A stretch of DNA of 64,000 nt from Phocoena phocoena. Taxonomy: Eukaryota > Chordata > Mammalia > Artiodactyla > Phocoenidae. Position 1 is the first letter of the stretch, and every line of letters starts with the position of its first letter. This document shows, piece after piece, positions 12,540 to 26,285 of the stretch. The notes beneath the pieces were generated by a model. The model did not search any database. It was not told where the DNA came from and saw only the letters and a list, made by a program, of their open reading frames with translations. The position numbers were made by a program, and so were the translations under genes. The stretch lies in NCBI RefSeq assembly GCF_963924675.1, contig NC_089240.1, positions 67,001 to 131,000 on the forward strand, in the 5' to 3' direction.

Positions 12540-15500
12540 TGCTCACCTGTAACCCTCATCATACCCTTTATAAGGGGCCCTCTATAATGAACTGGTGTTT
12601 GATGCCTCTCCACCAGGCTGCTCACCTGTACCCCTCATCACACCCTTTATAAGGGGCCCTCTATAATGAACTGGTGTTTCCCTGATGCCTCTCCACCAGG
12701 CTGCTCACCTGTACCCCTCATCACACCCTTTATAAGGGGCCCTCTCTAATGAACTGGTGTTTCCCTGATGCCTCTCCACCAGGCTGCTCACCTGTACCCC
12801 TCATCACACCCTTTATAAGGGGCCCTCTATAATGAACTGGTGTTTCCCTCTCCACCAGGCTGCTCACCTGTACCCCTCATCACACCCTTTATAAGGAGCC
12901 CTCTATAATGAACTGGTGTTTCCCTCTCCACCAGGCTGCTCACCTGTACCCCTCATCACACCCTTTATAAGGGGCCCTCTATAATGAACTGGTGTTTCCC
13001 TCTCCACCAGGCTGCTCACCTGTACCCCTCATCACACCCTTTATAAGGGGCCCTCTATAATGATCTGGTGTATCCCTCTCCACCAGGCTGCTCACCTGTA
13101 CCCCTCATCACACCCTTTATAAGGAGCCCTCTATAATGAACTGGTGTTTCCCTCTCCACCAGGCTGCTCACCTGTACCCCTCATCACACCCTTTATAAGG
13201 GGCCCTCTATAATGAACTGGTGTTTCCCTCTCCACCAGGCTGCTCACCTATACCCCTCATCACACCCTTTATAAGGAGCCCTCTATAATGAACTGCTGTT
13301 TCCCTCTCCACCAGGCTGCTCACCTGTACCCCTCATCACACCCTTTATAAGGGGCCCTCTATAATGAACTGGTGTTTCCCTCTCCACCAGGCTGCTCACC
13401 TGTACCCCTCATCACACCCTTTATAAGGGGCCCTCTATAATGAACTGGTGTTTCCCTCTCCACCAGGCTGCTCACCTGTACCCCTCATCATACCCTTTAT
13501 AAGGGGCCCTCTATAATGAACTGGTGTTTCCCTCTCCACCAGGCTGCTCACCTGTACCCCTCATCACACCCTTTATAAGGGGCCCTCTATAATGAACTGG
13601 TGTTTCCTTCTCCACCAGGCTGCTCACCTGTACCCCTCATCACACCCTTTATAAGGAGCCCTCTATAATGAACTGGTGTTTCCCTGATGCCTCTCCACCA
13701 GGCTGCTCACCTGTACCCCTCATCATACCCTTTATAAGGGGCCCTCTATAATGAACTGCTGTTTCCCTGATGCCTCTCCACCAGGCTGCTCACCTGTACC
13801 CCTCATCATACCCTTTATAAGGAGCCCTCTATAATTAACTGGTGTTTCCCTCTCCACCAGGCTGCTCACCTGTACCCCTCATCATACCCTTTATAAGGAG
13901 CCCTCTATAATGAACTGGTGTTTCCCTGATGCCTCTACATCAGGCTGCTCAACTGTACCCCTCATCATACCCTTTATAAGGGGCCCTCTATAATGAACTG
14001 GTGTTTCCCTCTCCACCCGGCTGCTCACCTGTACCCCTCATCATACCCTTTATAAGGGGCCCTCTATAATGAACTGGTGTTTCCCTCTCCACCAGGCTGC
14101 TCACCTGTACCCCTCATCATACCCTTTATAAGGGGCCCTCTATAATGAACTGGTGTTTCCCTCTCCGCCAGACTGCTCACCTGTACCCCTCATCATACCC
14201 TTTATAAGGGGCCCTCTATAATGAACTGGTGTTTGATGCCTCTCCACCAGGCTGCTCACCTGTACCCCTCATCACACCCTTTATAAGGGGCCCTCTATAA
14301 TGAACTGGTGTTTCCCTGATGCCTCTCCACCAGGCTGCTCACCTGTACCCCTCATCATACCCTTTATAAGGGGCCCTCTATAATGAACTGGTGTTTGATG
14401 CCTCTCCACCAGGCTGCTCACCTGTACCCCTCATCACACCCTTTATAAGGGGCCCTCTATAATGAACTGGTGTTTCCCTGATGCCTCTCCACCATGCTGC
14501 TCACCTGTACCCCTCATCACACCCTTTATAAGGGGCCCTCTATAATGAACTGGTGTTTCCCTCTCCACCAGGCTGCTCACCTGTACCCCTCATCACACCC
14601 TTTATAAGGAGCCCTCTATAATGAACTGGTGTTTCTCTCTCCACCAGGCTGCTCACCTGTACCCCTCATCACACCCTTTATAAGGGGCCCTCTATAATGA
14701 ACTGGTGTTTCCCACTCCACCAGGCTGCTCACTTGTACCCCTCATCACACCCTTTATAAGGGGCCCTCTATAATGAACTGGTGTTTCCCTCTCCACCAGG
14801 CTGCTCACCTGTACCCCTCATCACACCCTTTATAAGGGGCCCTCTATAATGAACTGGTGTTTGCCTGATGCCTCTCCACCAGGCTGCTCACCTGTACCCC
14901 TCATCACACCCTTTATAAGGGGCCCTCTATAATGAACTGGTGTTTCCCTCTCCACCAGGCTGCTCACCTGTACCCCTCATCACACCCTTTATAAGGGGCC
15001 CTCTATAATGAACTGGTGTTTCCCTCTCCACCAGGCTGCTCACCTGTACCCCTCATCATACCCTTTATAAGGAGCCCTCTATAATGAACTGGTGTTTCCC
15101 TCTCCACCAGGCTGCTCACCTGTACCCCTCATCACACCCTTTATAAGGGGCCCTCTATAATGAACTGGTGTTTCCCTCTCCACCAGGCTGCTCCCCTGTA
15201 CCCCTCATCACACCCTTTATAAGGGGCCCTCTATAATGAACTGGTGTTTCCCTCTCCACCAGGATGCTCACCTGTACCCCTCATCACACCCTTTATAAGG
15301 AGCCCTCTATAATGAACTGGTGTTTCCCTCTCCACCAGGCTGCTCACCTGTACCCCTCATCATACCCTTTATAAGGGGCCCTCTATAATGAACTGGTGTT
15401 TCCCTCTCCACCAGGCTGCTCACCTGTACCCCTCATCATACCCTTTATAAGGAGCCCTCTATAATTAACTGGTGTTTCCCTCTCCACCAGGCTGCTCACC

Positions 15501-18500
15501 TGTACCCCTCATCATACCCTTTATAAGGAGCCCTCTATAATGAACTGGTGTTTCCCTGATGCCTCTCCATCAGGCTGCTCAACTGTACCCCTCATCATAC
15601 CCTTTATAAGGGGCCCTCTATAATGAACTGGTGTTTCCCTCTCCACCCGGCTGCTCACCTGTACCCCTCATCATACCTTTTATAAGGGGCCCTCTATAAT
15701 GAACTGGTGTTTCCCTCTCCACCAGGCTGCTCACCTGTACCCCTCATCACACCCTTTATAAGGGGCCCTCTATAATGAACTGGTGTTTCCCTGATGCCTC
15801 TCCACCAGGCTGCTCACCTGTACCCCTCATCATACCCTTTATAAGGAGCCCTCTATAATTAACTGGTGTTTCCCTCTCCACCAGGCTGCTCACCTGTACC
15901 CCTCATCATACCCTTTATAAGGAGCCCTCTATAATGAACTGGTGTTTCCCTGATGCCTCTCCATCAGGCTGCTCAACTGTACCCCTCATCATACCCTTTA
16001 TAAGGGGCCCTCTATAATGAACTGGTGTTTCCCTCTCCACCCGGCTGCTCACCTGTACCCCTCATCATACCCTTTATAAGGGGCCCTCTATAATGAACTG
16101 GTGTTTCCCTCTCCACCAGGCTGCTCACCTGTACCCCTCATCACACCCTTTATAAGGGGCCCTCTATAATGAACTGGTGTTTCCCTGATGCCTCTCCACC
16201 AGGCTGCTCACCTGTACCCCTCATCATACCCTTTATAAGGGGCCCTCTATAATGAACTGGTGTTTGATGCCTCTCCACCAGGCTGCTCACCTGTACCCCT
16301 CATCACACCCTTTATAAGGGGCCCTCTATAATGAACTGGTGTTTCCCTGATGCCTCTCCACCAGGCTGCTCACCTGTACCCCTCATCACACCCTTTATAA
16401 GGGGCCCTCTCTAATGAACTGGTGTTTCCCTGATGCCTCTCCACCAGGCTGCTCACCTGTACCCCTCATCACACCCTTTATAAGGGGCCCTCTATAATGA
16501 ACTGGTGTTTCCCACTCCACCAGGCTGCTCACTTGTACCCCTCATCACACCCTTTATAAGGGGCCCTCTATAATGAACTGGTGTTTCCCTCTCCACCAGG
16601 CTGCTCACCTGTACCCCTCATCACACCCTTTATAAGGGGCCCTCTATAATGAACTGGTGTTTGCCTGATGCCTCTCCACCAGGCTGCTCACCTGTACCCC
16701 TCATCACACCCTTTATAAGGGGCCCTCTATAATGAACTGGTGTTTCCCTCTCCACCAGGCTGCTCACCTGTACCCCTCATCACACCCTTTATAAGGGGCC
16801 CTCTATAATGAACTGGTGTTTCCCTCTCCACCAGGCTGCTCACCTGTACCCCTCATCATACCCTTTATAAGGAGCCCTCTATAATGAACTGGTGTTTCCC
16901 TCTCCACCAGGCTGCTCACCTGTACCCCTCATCACACCCTTTATAAGGGGCCCTCTATAATGAACTGGTGTTTCCCTCTCCACCAGGCTGCTCCCCTGTA
17001 CCCCTCATCACACCCTTTATAAGGGGCCCTCTATAATGAACTGGTGTTTCCCTCTCCACCAGGATGCTCACCTGTACCCCTCATCACACCCTTTATAAGG
17101 AGCCCTCTATAATGAACTGGTGTTTCCCTCTCCACCAGGCTGCTCACCTGTACCCCTCATCATACCCTTTATAAGGGGCCCTCTATAATGAACTGGTGTT
17201 TCCCTGATGCCTCTCCACCAGGCTGCTCACCTGTACCCCTCATCATACCCTTTATAAGGAGCCCTCTATAATTAACTGGTGTTTCCCTCTCCACCAGGCT
17301 GCTCACCTGTACCCCTCATCATACCCTTTATAAGGAGCCCTCTATAATGAACTGGTGTTTCCCTGATGCCTCTCCATCAGGCTGCTCAACTGTACCCCTC
17401 ATCATACCCTTTATAAGGGGCCCTCTATAATGAACTGGTGTTTCCCTCTCCACCCGGCTGCTCACCTGTACCCCTCATCATACCCTTTATAAGGGGCCCT
17501 CTATAATGAACTGGTGTTTCCCTCTCCACCAGGCTGCTCACCTGTACCCCTCATCACACCCTTTATAAGGGGCCCTCTATAATGAACTGGTGTTTCCCTG
17601 ATGCCTCTCCACCAGGCTGCTCACCTGTACCCCTCATCATACCCTTTATAAGGGGCCCTCTATAATGAACTGGTGTTTGATGCCTCTCCACCAGGCTGCT
17701 CACCTGTACCCCTCATCACACCCTTTATAAGGGGCCCTCTATAATGAACTGGTGTTTCCCTGATGCCTCTCCACCAGGCTGCTCACCTGTACCCCTCATC
17801 ACACCCTTTATAAGGGGCCCTCTCTAATGAACTGGTGTTTCCCTGATGCCTCTCCACCAGGCTGCTCACCTGTACCCCTCATCACACCCTTTATAAGGGG
17901 CCCTCTATAATGAACTGGTGTTTCCCTCTCCACCAGGCTGCTCACCTGTACCCCTCATCACACCCTTTATAAGGAGCCCTCTATAATGAACTGGTGTTTC
18001 CCTCTCCACCAGGCTGCTCACCTGTACCCCTCATCACACCCTTTATAAGGGGCCCTCTATAATGAACTGGTGTTTCCCTCTCCACCAGGCTGCTCACCTG
18101 TACCCCTCATCACACCCTTTATAAGGGGCCCTCTATAATGATCTGGTGTATCCCTCTCCACCAGGCTGCTCACCTGTACCCCTCATCACACCCTTTATAA
18201 GGAGCCCTCTATAATGAACTGGTGTTTCCCTCTCCACCAGGCTGCTCACCTGTACCCCTCATCACACCCTTTATAAGGGGCCCTCTATAATGAACTGGTG
18301 TTTCCCTCTCCACCAGGCTGCTCACCTGTACCCCTCATCACACCCTTTATAAGGGGCCCTCTATAATGAACTGGTGTTTCCCTCTCCACCAGGCTGCTCA
18401 CCTGTACCCCTCATCATACCCTTTATAAGGGGCCCTCTATAATGAACTGGTGTTTCCCTCTCCACCAGGCTGCTCACCTGTACCCCTCATCACACCCTTT

Positions 18501-21500
18501 ATAAGGGGCCCTCTATAATGAACTGGTGTTTCCTTCTCCACCAGGCTGCTCACCTCTACCCCTCATCACACCCTTTATAAGGAGCCCTCTATAATGAACT
18601 GGTGTTTCCCTGATGCCTCTCCACCAGGCTGCTCACCTGTACCCCTCATCATACCCTTTATAAGGGGCCCTCTATAATGAACTGGTGTTTCCCTGATGCC
18701 TCTCCACCAGGCTGCTCACCTGTACCCCTCATCATACCCTTTATAAGGAGCCCTCTATAATTAACTGGTGTTTCCCTCTCCACCAGGCTGCTCACCTGTA
18801 CCCCTCATCATACCCTTTATAAGGAGCCCTCTATAATGAACTGGTGTTTCCCTGATGCCTCTACATCAGGCTGCTCAACTGTACCCCTCATCATACCCTT
18901 TATAAGGGGCCCTCTATAATGAACTGGTGTTTCCCTCTCCACCCGGCTGCTCACCTGTACCCCTCATCATACCCTTTATAAGGGGCCCTCTATAATGAAC
19001 TGGTGTTTCCCTCTCCACCAGGCTGCTCACCTGTACCCCTCATCATACCCTTTATAAGGGGCCCTCTATAATGAACTGGTGTTTCCCTCTCTGCCAGGCT
19101 GCTCACCTGTACCCCTCATCATACCCTTTATAAGGGGCCCTCTATAATGAACTGGTGTTTGATGCCTCTCCACCAGGCTGCTCACCTGTACCCCTCATCA
19201 CACCCTTTATAAGGGGCCCTCTATAATGAACTGGTGTTTCCCTGATGCCTCTCCACCAGGCTGCTCACCTGTACCCCTCATCATACCCTTTATAAGGGGC
19301 CCTCTATAATGAACTGGTGTTTGATGCCTCTCCACCAGGCTGCTCACCTGTACCCCTCATCACACCCTTTATAAGGGGCCCTCTATAATGAACTGGTGTT
19401 TCCCTGATGCCTCTCCACCATGCTGCTCACCTGTACCCCTCATCACACCCTTTATAAGGGGCCCTCTATAATGAACTGGTGTTTCCCTCTCCACCAGGCT
19501 GCTCACCTGTACCCCTCATCACACCCTTTATAAGGAGCCCTCTATAATGAACTGGTGTTTCTCTCTCCACCAGGCTGCTCACCTGTACCCCTCATCACAC
19601 CCTTTATAAGGGGCCCTCTATAATGAACTGGTGTTTCCCACTCCACCAGGCTGCTCACTTGTACCCCTCATCACACCCTTTATAAGGGGCCCTCTATAAT
19701 GAACTGGTGTTTCCCTCTCCACCAGGCTGCTCACCTGTACCCCTCATCACACCCTTTATAAGGGGCCCTCTATAATGAACTGGTGTTTGCCTGATGCCTC
19801 TCCACCAGGCTGCTCACCTGTACCCCTCATCACACCCTTTATAAGGGGCCCTCTATAATGAACTGGTGTTTCCCTCTCCACCAGGCTGCTCACCTGTACC
19901 CCTCATCACACCCTTTATAAGGGGCCCTCTATAATGAACTGGTGTTTCCCTCTCCACCAGGCTGCTCACCTGTACCCCTCATCACACCCTTTATAAGGGG
20001 CCCTCTATAATGATCTGGTGTATCCCTCTCCACCAGGCTGCTCACCTGTACCCCTCATCACACCCTTTATAAGGAGCCCTCTATAATGAACTGGTGTTTC
20101 CCTCTCCACCAGGCTGCTCACCTGTACCCCTCATCACACCCTTTATAAGGGGCCCTCTATAATGAACTGGTGTTTCCCTCTCCACCAGGCTGCTCACCTA
20201 TACCCCTCATCACACCCTTTATAAGGAGCCCTCTATAATGAACTGCTGTTTCCCTCTCCACCAGGCTGCTCACCTGTACCCCTCATCACACCCTTTATAA
20301 GGGGCCCTCTATAATGAACTGGTGTTTCCCTCTCCACCAGGCTGCTCACCTGTACCCCTCATCACACCCTTTATAAGGGGCCCTCTATAATGAACTGGTG
20401 TTTCCCTCTCCACCAGGCTGCTCACCTGTACCCCTCATCATACCCTTTATAAGGGGCCCTCTATAATGAACTGGTGTTTCCCTCTCCACCAGGCTGCTCA
20501 CCTGTACCCCTCATCACACCCTTTATAAGGGGCCCTCTATAATGAACTGGTGTTTCCTTCTCCACCAGGCTGCTCACCTCTACCCCTCATCACACCCTTT
20601 ATAAGGAGCCCTCTATAATGAACTGGTGTTTCCCTGATGCCTCTCCACCAGGCTGCTCACCTGTACCCCTCATCATACCCTTTATAAGGGGCCCTCTATA
20701 ATGAACTGGTGTTTCCCTGATGCCTCTCCACCAGGCTGCTCACCTGTACCCCTCATCATACCATTTATAAGGAGCCCTCTATAATTAACTGGTGTTTCCC
20801 TCTCCACCAGGCTGCTCACCTGTACCCCTCATCATACCCTTTATAAGGAGCCCTCTATAATGAACTGGTGTTTCCCTGATGCCTCTACATCAGGCTGCTC
20901 AACTGTACCCCTCATCATACCCTTTATAAGGGGCCCTCTATAATGAACTGGTGTTTCCCTCTCCACCCGGCTGCTCACCTGTACCCCTCATCATACCCTT
21001 TATAAGGGGCCCTCTATAATGAACTGGTGTTTCCCTCTCCACCAGGCTGCTCACCTGTACCCCTCATCATACCCTTTATAAGGGGCCCTCTATAATGAAC
21101 TGGTGTTTCCCTCTCTGCCAGGCTGCTCACCTGTACCCCTCATCATACCCTTTATAAGGGGCCCTCTATAATGAACTGGTGTTTGATGCCTCTCCACCAG
21201 GCTGCTCACCTGTACCCCTCATCACACCCTTTATAAGGGGCCCTCTATAATGAACTGGTGTTTCCCTGATGCCTCTCCACCAGGCTGCTCACCTGTACCC
21301 CTCATCATACCCTTTATAAGGGGCCCTCTATAATGAACTGGTGTTTGATGCCTCTCCACCAGGCTGCTCACCTGTACCCCTCATCACACCCTTTATAAGG
21401 GGCCCTCTATAATGAACTGGTGTTTCCCTGATGCCTCTCCACCATGCTGCTCACCTGTACCCCTCATCACACCCTTTATAAGGGGCCCTCTATAATGAAC

Positions 21501-22240
21501 TGGTGTTTCCCTCTCCACCAGGCTGCTCACCTGTACCCCTCATCACACCCTTTATAAGGAGCCCTCTATAATGAACTGGTGTTTCTCTCTCCACCAGGCT
21601 GCTCACCTGTACCCCTCATCACACCCTTTATAAGGGGCCCTCTATAATGAACTGGTGTTTCCCACTCCACCAGGCTGCTCACTTGTACCCCTCATCACAC
21701 CCTTTATAAGGGGCCCTCTATAATGAACTGGTGTTTCCCTCTCCACCAGGCTGCTCACCTGTACCCCTCATCACACCCTTTATAAGGGGCCCTCTATAAT
21801 GAACTGGTGTTTGCCTGATGCCTCTCCACCAGGCTGCTCACCTGTACCCCTCATCACACCCTTTATAAGGGGCCCTCTATAATGAACTGGTGTTTCCCTC
21901 TCCACCAGGCTGCTCACCTGTACCCCTCATCACACCCTTTATAAGGGGCCCTCTATAATGAACTGGTGTTTCCCTCTCCACCAGGCTGCTCACCTGTACC
22001 CCTCATCATACCCTTTATAAGGAGCCCTCTATAATGAACTGGTGTTTCCCTCTCCACCAGGCTGCTCACCTGTACCCCTCATCACACCCTTTATAAGGGG
22101 CCCTCTATAATGAACTGGTGTTTCCCTCTCCACCAGGCTGCTCCCCTGTACCCCTCATCACACCCTTTATAAGGGGCTCTCTATAATGAACTGGTGTTTC
22201 CCTCTCCACCAGGATGCTCACCTGTACCCCTCATCACACC
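12540..22240. repeat. Higher-order block B family (shuffled 1.8-7 kb duplications)
   Basis: A mosaic of related blocks marked by three rare variants. TGATCTGGTGTATCC occurs at 13,061, 18,139 and 20,011. GCCTCTACATCAGG occurs at 13,931, 18,857 and 20,881. TTGCCTGATGCC occurs at 14,861, 16,661, 19,787 and 21,811, and again at 22,882. Offsets of 6,950 bp (13,061 to 20,011; 13,931 to 20,881; 14,861 to 21,811) and 4,926 bp (13,931 to 18,857; 14,861 to 19,787) hold across each block. The 5,078-bp offset (13,061 to 18,139) differs from 4,926 by exactly two 76-bp units. An 1,800-bp offset links 14,861 to 16,661 and the GCTCCCCTG unit near 15,190 to 16,990. The 79-bp unit type is concentrated here. 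Confidence 0.82.
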
Positions 22241-25200
22241 CTTTATAAGGGGCCCTCTATAATGAACTGGTGTTTCCCTCTCCACCAGGCTGCTCACCTG
22301 TACCCCTCATCACACCCTTTATAAGGAGCCCTCTATAATGAACTGGTGTTTCCCTCTCCACCAGGCTGCTCACCTGTACCCCTCATCACACCCTTTATAA
22401 GGGGCCCTCTATAATGAACTGGTGTTTCCCTCTCCACCAGGCTGCTCACCTGTACCCCTCATCACACCCTTTATAAGGGGCCCTCTATAATGAACTGGTG
22501 TTTCCCTCTCCACCAGGCTGCTCACCTGTACCCCTCATCACACCCTTTATAAGGGGCCCTCTATAATGAACTGGTGTTTCCCTCTCCACCAGGCTGCTCA
22601 CCTGTACCCCTCATCACACCCTTTATAAGGAGCCCTCTATAATGAACTGGTGTTTCTCTCTCCACCAGGCTGCTCACCTGTACCCCTCATCACACCCTTT
22701 ATAAGGGGCCCTCTATAATGAACTGGTGTTTCCCACTCCACCAGGCTGCTCACTTGTACCCCTCATCACACCCTTTATAAGGGGCCCTCTATAATGAACT
22801 GGTGTTTCCCTCTCCACCAGGCTGCTCACCTGTACCCCTCATCACACCCTTTATAAGGGGCCCTCTATAATGAACTGGTGTTTGCCTGATGCCTCTCCAC
22901 CAGGCTGCTCACCTGTACCCCTCATCACACCCTTTATAAGGGGCCCTCTATAATGAACTGGTGTTTCCCTCTCCACCAGGCTGCTCACCTGTACCCCTCA
23001 TCACACCCTTTATAAGGGGCCCTCTATAATGAACTGGTGTTTCCCTCTCCACCAGGCTGCTCACCTGTACCCCTCATCATACCCTTTATAAGGAGCCCTC
23101 TATAATGAACTGGTGTTTCCCTCTCCACCAGGCTGCTCACCTGTACCCCTCATCACACCCTTTATAAGGGGCCCTCTATAATGAACTGGTGTTTCCCTCT
23201 CCACCAGGCTGCTCCCCTGTACCCCTCATCACACCCTTTATAAGGGGCCCTCTATAATGAACTGGTGTTTCCCTCTCCACCAGGATGCTCACCTGTACCC
23301 CTCATCACACCCTTTATAAGGAGCCCTCTATAATGAACTGGTGTTTCCCTCTCCACCAGGCTGCTCACCTGTACCCCTCATCACACCCTTTATAAGGAGC
23401 CCTCTATAATGAACTGGTGTTTCCCTCTCCACCAGGCTGCTCACCTGTACCCCTCATCACACCCTTTATAAGGGGCCCTCTATAATGAACTGGTGTTTCC
23501 CTCTCCACCAGGCTGCTCACCTGTACCCCTCATCACACCCTTTATAAGGGGCCCTCTATAATGAACTGGTGTTTCCCTCTCCACCAGGCTGCTCACCTGT
23601 ACCCCTCATCACACCCTTTATAAGGGGCCCTCTATAATGAACTGGTGTTTCCCTCTCCACCAAGCTGCTCACCTGTACCCCTCATCATACCCTTTATAAG
23701 GAGCCCTCTATAATGAACTGGTGTTTCCCTGATGCCTCTCCATCAGGCTGCTCACCTGTACCCCTCATCATACCCTTTATAAGGGGCCCTCTATAATGAA
23801 CTGGTGTTTCCCTCTCCACCCGGCTGCTCACCTGTACCCCTCATCATACCCTTTATAAGGGGCCCTCTATAATGAACTGGTGTTTCCCTCTCCACCAGGC
23901 TGCTCACCTGTACCCCTCATCATACCCTTTATAAGGGGCCCTCTATAATAAACTGGTGTTTCCCTCTCCACCAGGCTGCTCACCTGTACCCCTCATCATA
24001 CCCGTTATAAGAGGCCCTCTATAATGAACTGGTGTTTGATGCCTCTCCACCAGGCTGCTCACCTGTACCCCTCATCACACCCTTTATAAGGGGCCCTCTA
24101 TAATGAACTGGTGTTTCCCTGATGCCTCTCCACCAGGCTGCTCACCTGTACCCCTCATCATACCCTTTATAAGGGGCCCTCTATAATGAACTGGTGTTTG
24201 ATGCCTCTCCACCAGGCTGCTCACCTGTACCCCTCATCACACCCTTTATAAGGGGCCCTCTATAATGAACTGGTGTTTCCCTGATGCCTCTCCACCAGGC
24301 TGCTCACCTCTACCCCTCATCACACCCTTTATAAGGGGCCCTCTATAATGAACTGGTGTTTCCCTCTCCACCAGGCTGCTCACCTGTACCCCTCATCACA
24401 CCCTTTATAAGGAGCCCTCTATAACGAACTGGTGTTTCCCTCTCCACCAGGCTGCTCACCTGTACCCCTCATCACACCCATTATAAGGGGCCCTCTATAA
24501 TGAACTGGTGTTTCCCTCTCCACCAGGCTGCTCACCTGTACCCCTCATCACACCCTTTATAAGGGGCCCTCTATAATGAACTGGTGTTTCCCTCTCCACC
24601 AGGCTGCTCACCTGTACCCCTCATCACACCCTTTATAAGGAGCCCTCTATAATGAACTGGTGTTTCCCTCTCCACCAGGCTGCTCACCTGTACCCCTCAT
24701 CACACCCTTTATAAGGAGCCCTCTATAATGAACTGGTGTTTCCCTTTCCACCAGGCTGCTCACCTGTACCCCTCATCACACCCTTTATAAGGGGCCCTCT
24801 ATAATGAACTGGTGTTTCCCTCTCCACCAGGCTGCTCACCTGTACCCCTCATCACACCCTTTATAAGGAGCCCTCTATAATGAACTGGTGTTTCCCTCTC
24901 CACCAGGCTGCTCACCTGTACCCCTCATCACACCCTTTATAAGGAGCCCTCTATAATGAACTGGTGTTTCCCTCTCCACCAGGCTGCTCACCTGTACCCC
25001 TCATCACACCCTTTATAAGGGGCCCTCTATAATGAACTGGTGTTTCCCTCTCCACCAGGCTGCTCACCTGTACCCCTCATCACACCCTTAATAAGGGGCC
25101 CTCTATAATGAACTGGTGTTTCCCTCTCCACCAGGCTGCTCACCTGTACCCCTCACCATACCCTTTATAAGGAGCCCTCTATAATGAACTGGTGTTTCCC

Positions 25201-26285
25201 TCTCCACCAGGCTGCTCACCTGTACCCCTCACCACACCCTTTATAAGGGGCCCTCTATAATGAACTGGTGTTTCCCTCTCCACCAGGCTGCTCACCTGTA
25301 CCCCTCATCACACCCTTTATAAGGGGCCCTCTATAATGAACTGGTGTTTCCCTCTCCACCAGGCTGCTCACCTGTACCCCTCATCACACCCTTTATAAGG
25401 GGCCCTCTATAATGAACTGGTGTTTCCCTCTCCACCAGGCTGCTCACCTGTACCCCTCATCACAGCCTTTATAAGGAGCCCTCTATAATGAACTGGTGTT
25501 TCCCTCTCCACCAGGCTGCTCACCTGTACCCCTCATCACACCCTTTATAAGGAGCCCTCTATAATGAACTGGTGTTTCCCTCTCCACCAGGCTGCTCACC
25601 TGTACCCCTCATCATACCCTTTATAAGGGGCCCTCTATAATGAACTGGTGTTTCCCTCTCCACCAGGCTGCTCACCTGTACCCCTCGTCACACCCTTTAT
25701 AAGGGGCCCTCTATAATGAACTGGTGTTTCCCTCTCCACCAGGCTGCTCACCTGTACCCCTCATCACACCCTTTATAAGGAGCCCTCTATAATGAACTGG
25801 TGTTTCCCTCTCCACCAGGCTGCTCACCTGTACCCCTCATCACAGCCTTTATAAGGAGCCCTCTATAATGAACTGGTGTTTCCCTCTCCACCAGGCTGCT
25901 CACCTGTACCCCTCATCACACCCTTTATAAGGAGCCCTCTATAATGAACTGGTGTTTCCCTCTCCACCAGGCTGCTCACCTGTACCCCTCATCATACCCT
26001 TTATAAGGGGCCCTCTATAATGAACTGGTGTTTCCCTCTCCACCAGGCTGCTCACCTGTACCCTTCATCACACCCGTTATAAGGAGCCCTCTATAATGAA
26101 CTGGTGTTTCCCTGATGCCTCTCCAGCAGGCTGCTCACCTGTACCCCTCATCATACCCTTTATAAGGGGACCTCTATAATGAACTGGTGTTTCCCTGATG
26201 CCTCTCCACCAGGCTGCTCACCTGTACCCCTCATCATACCCTTTATAAGGAGCCCTCTATAATTAACTGGTGTTTCCCTCTCCAA

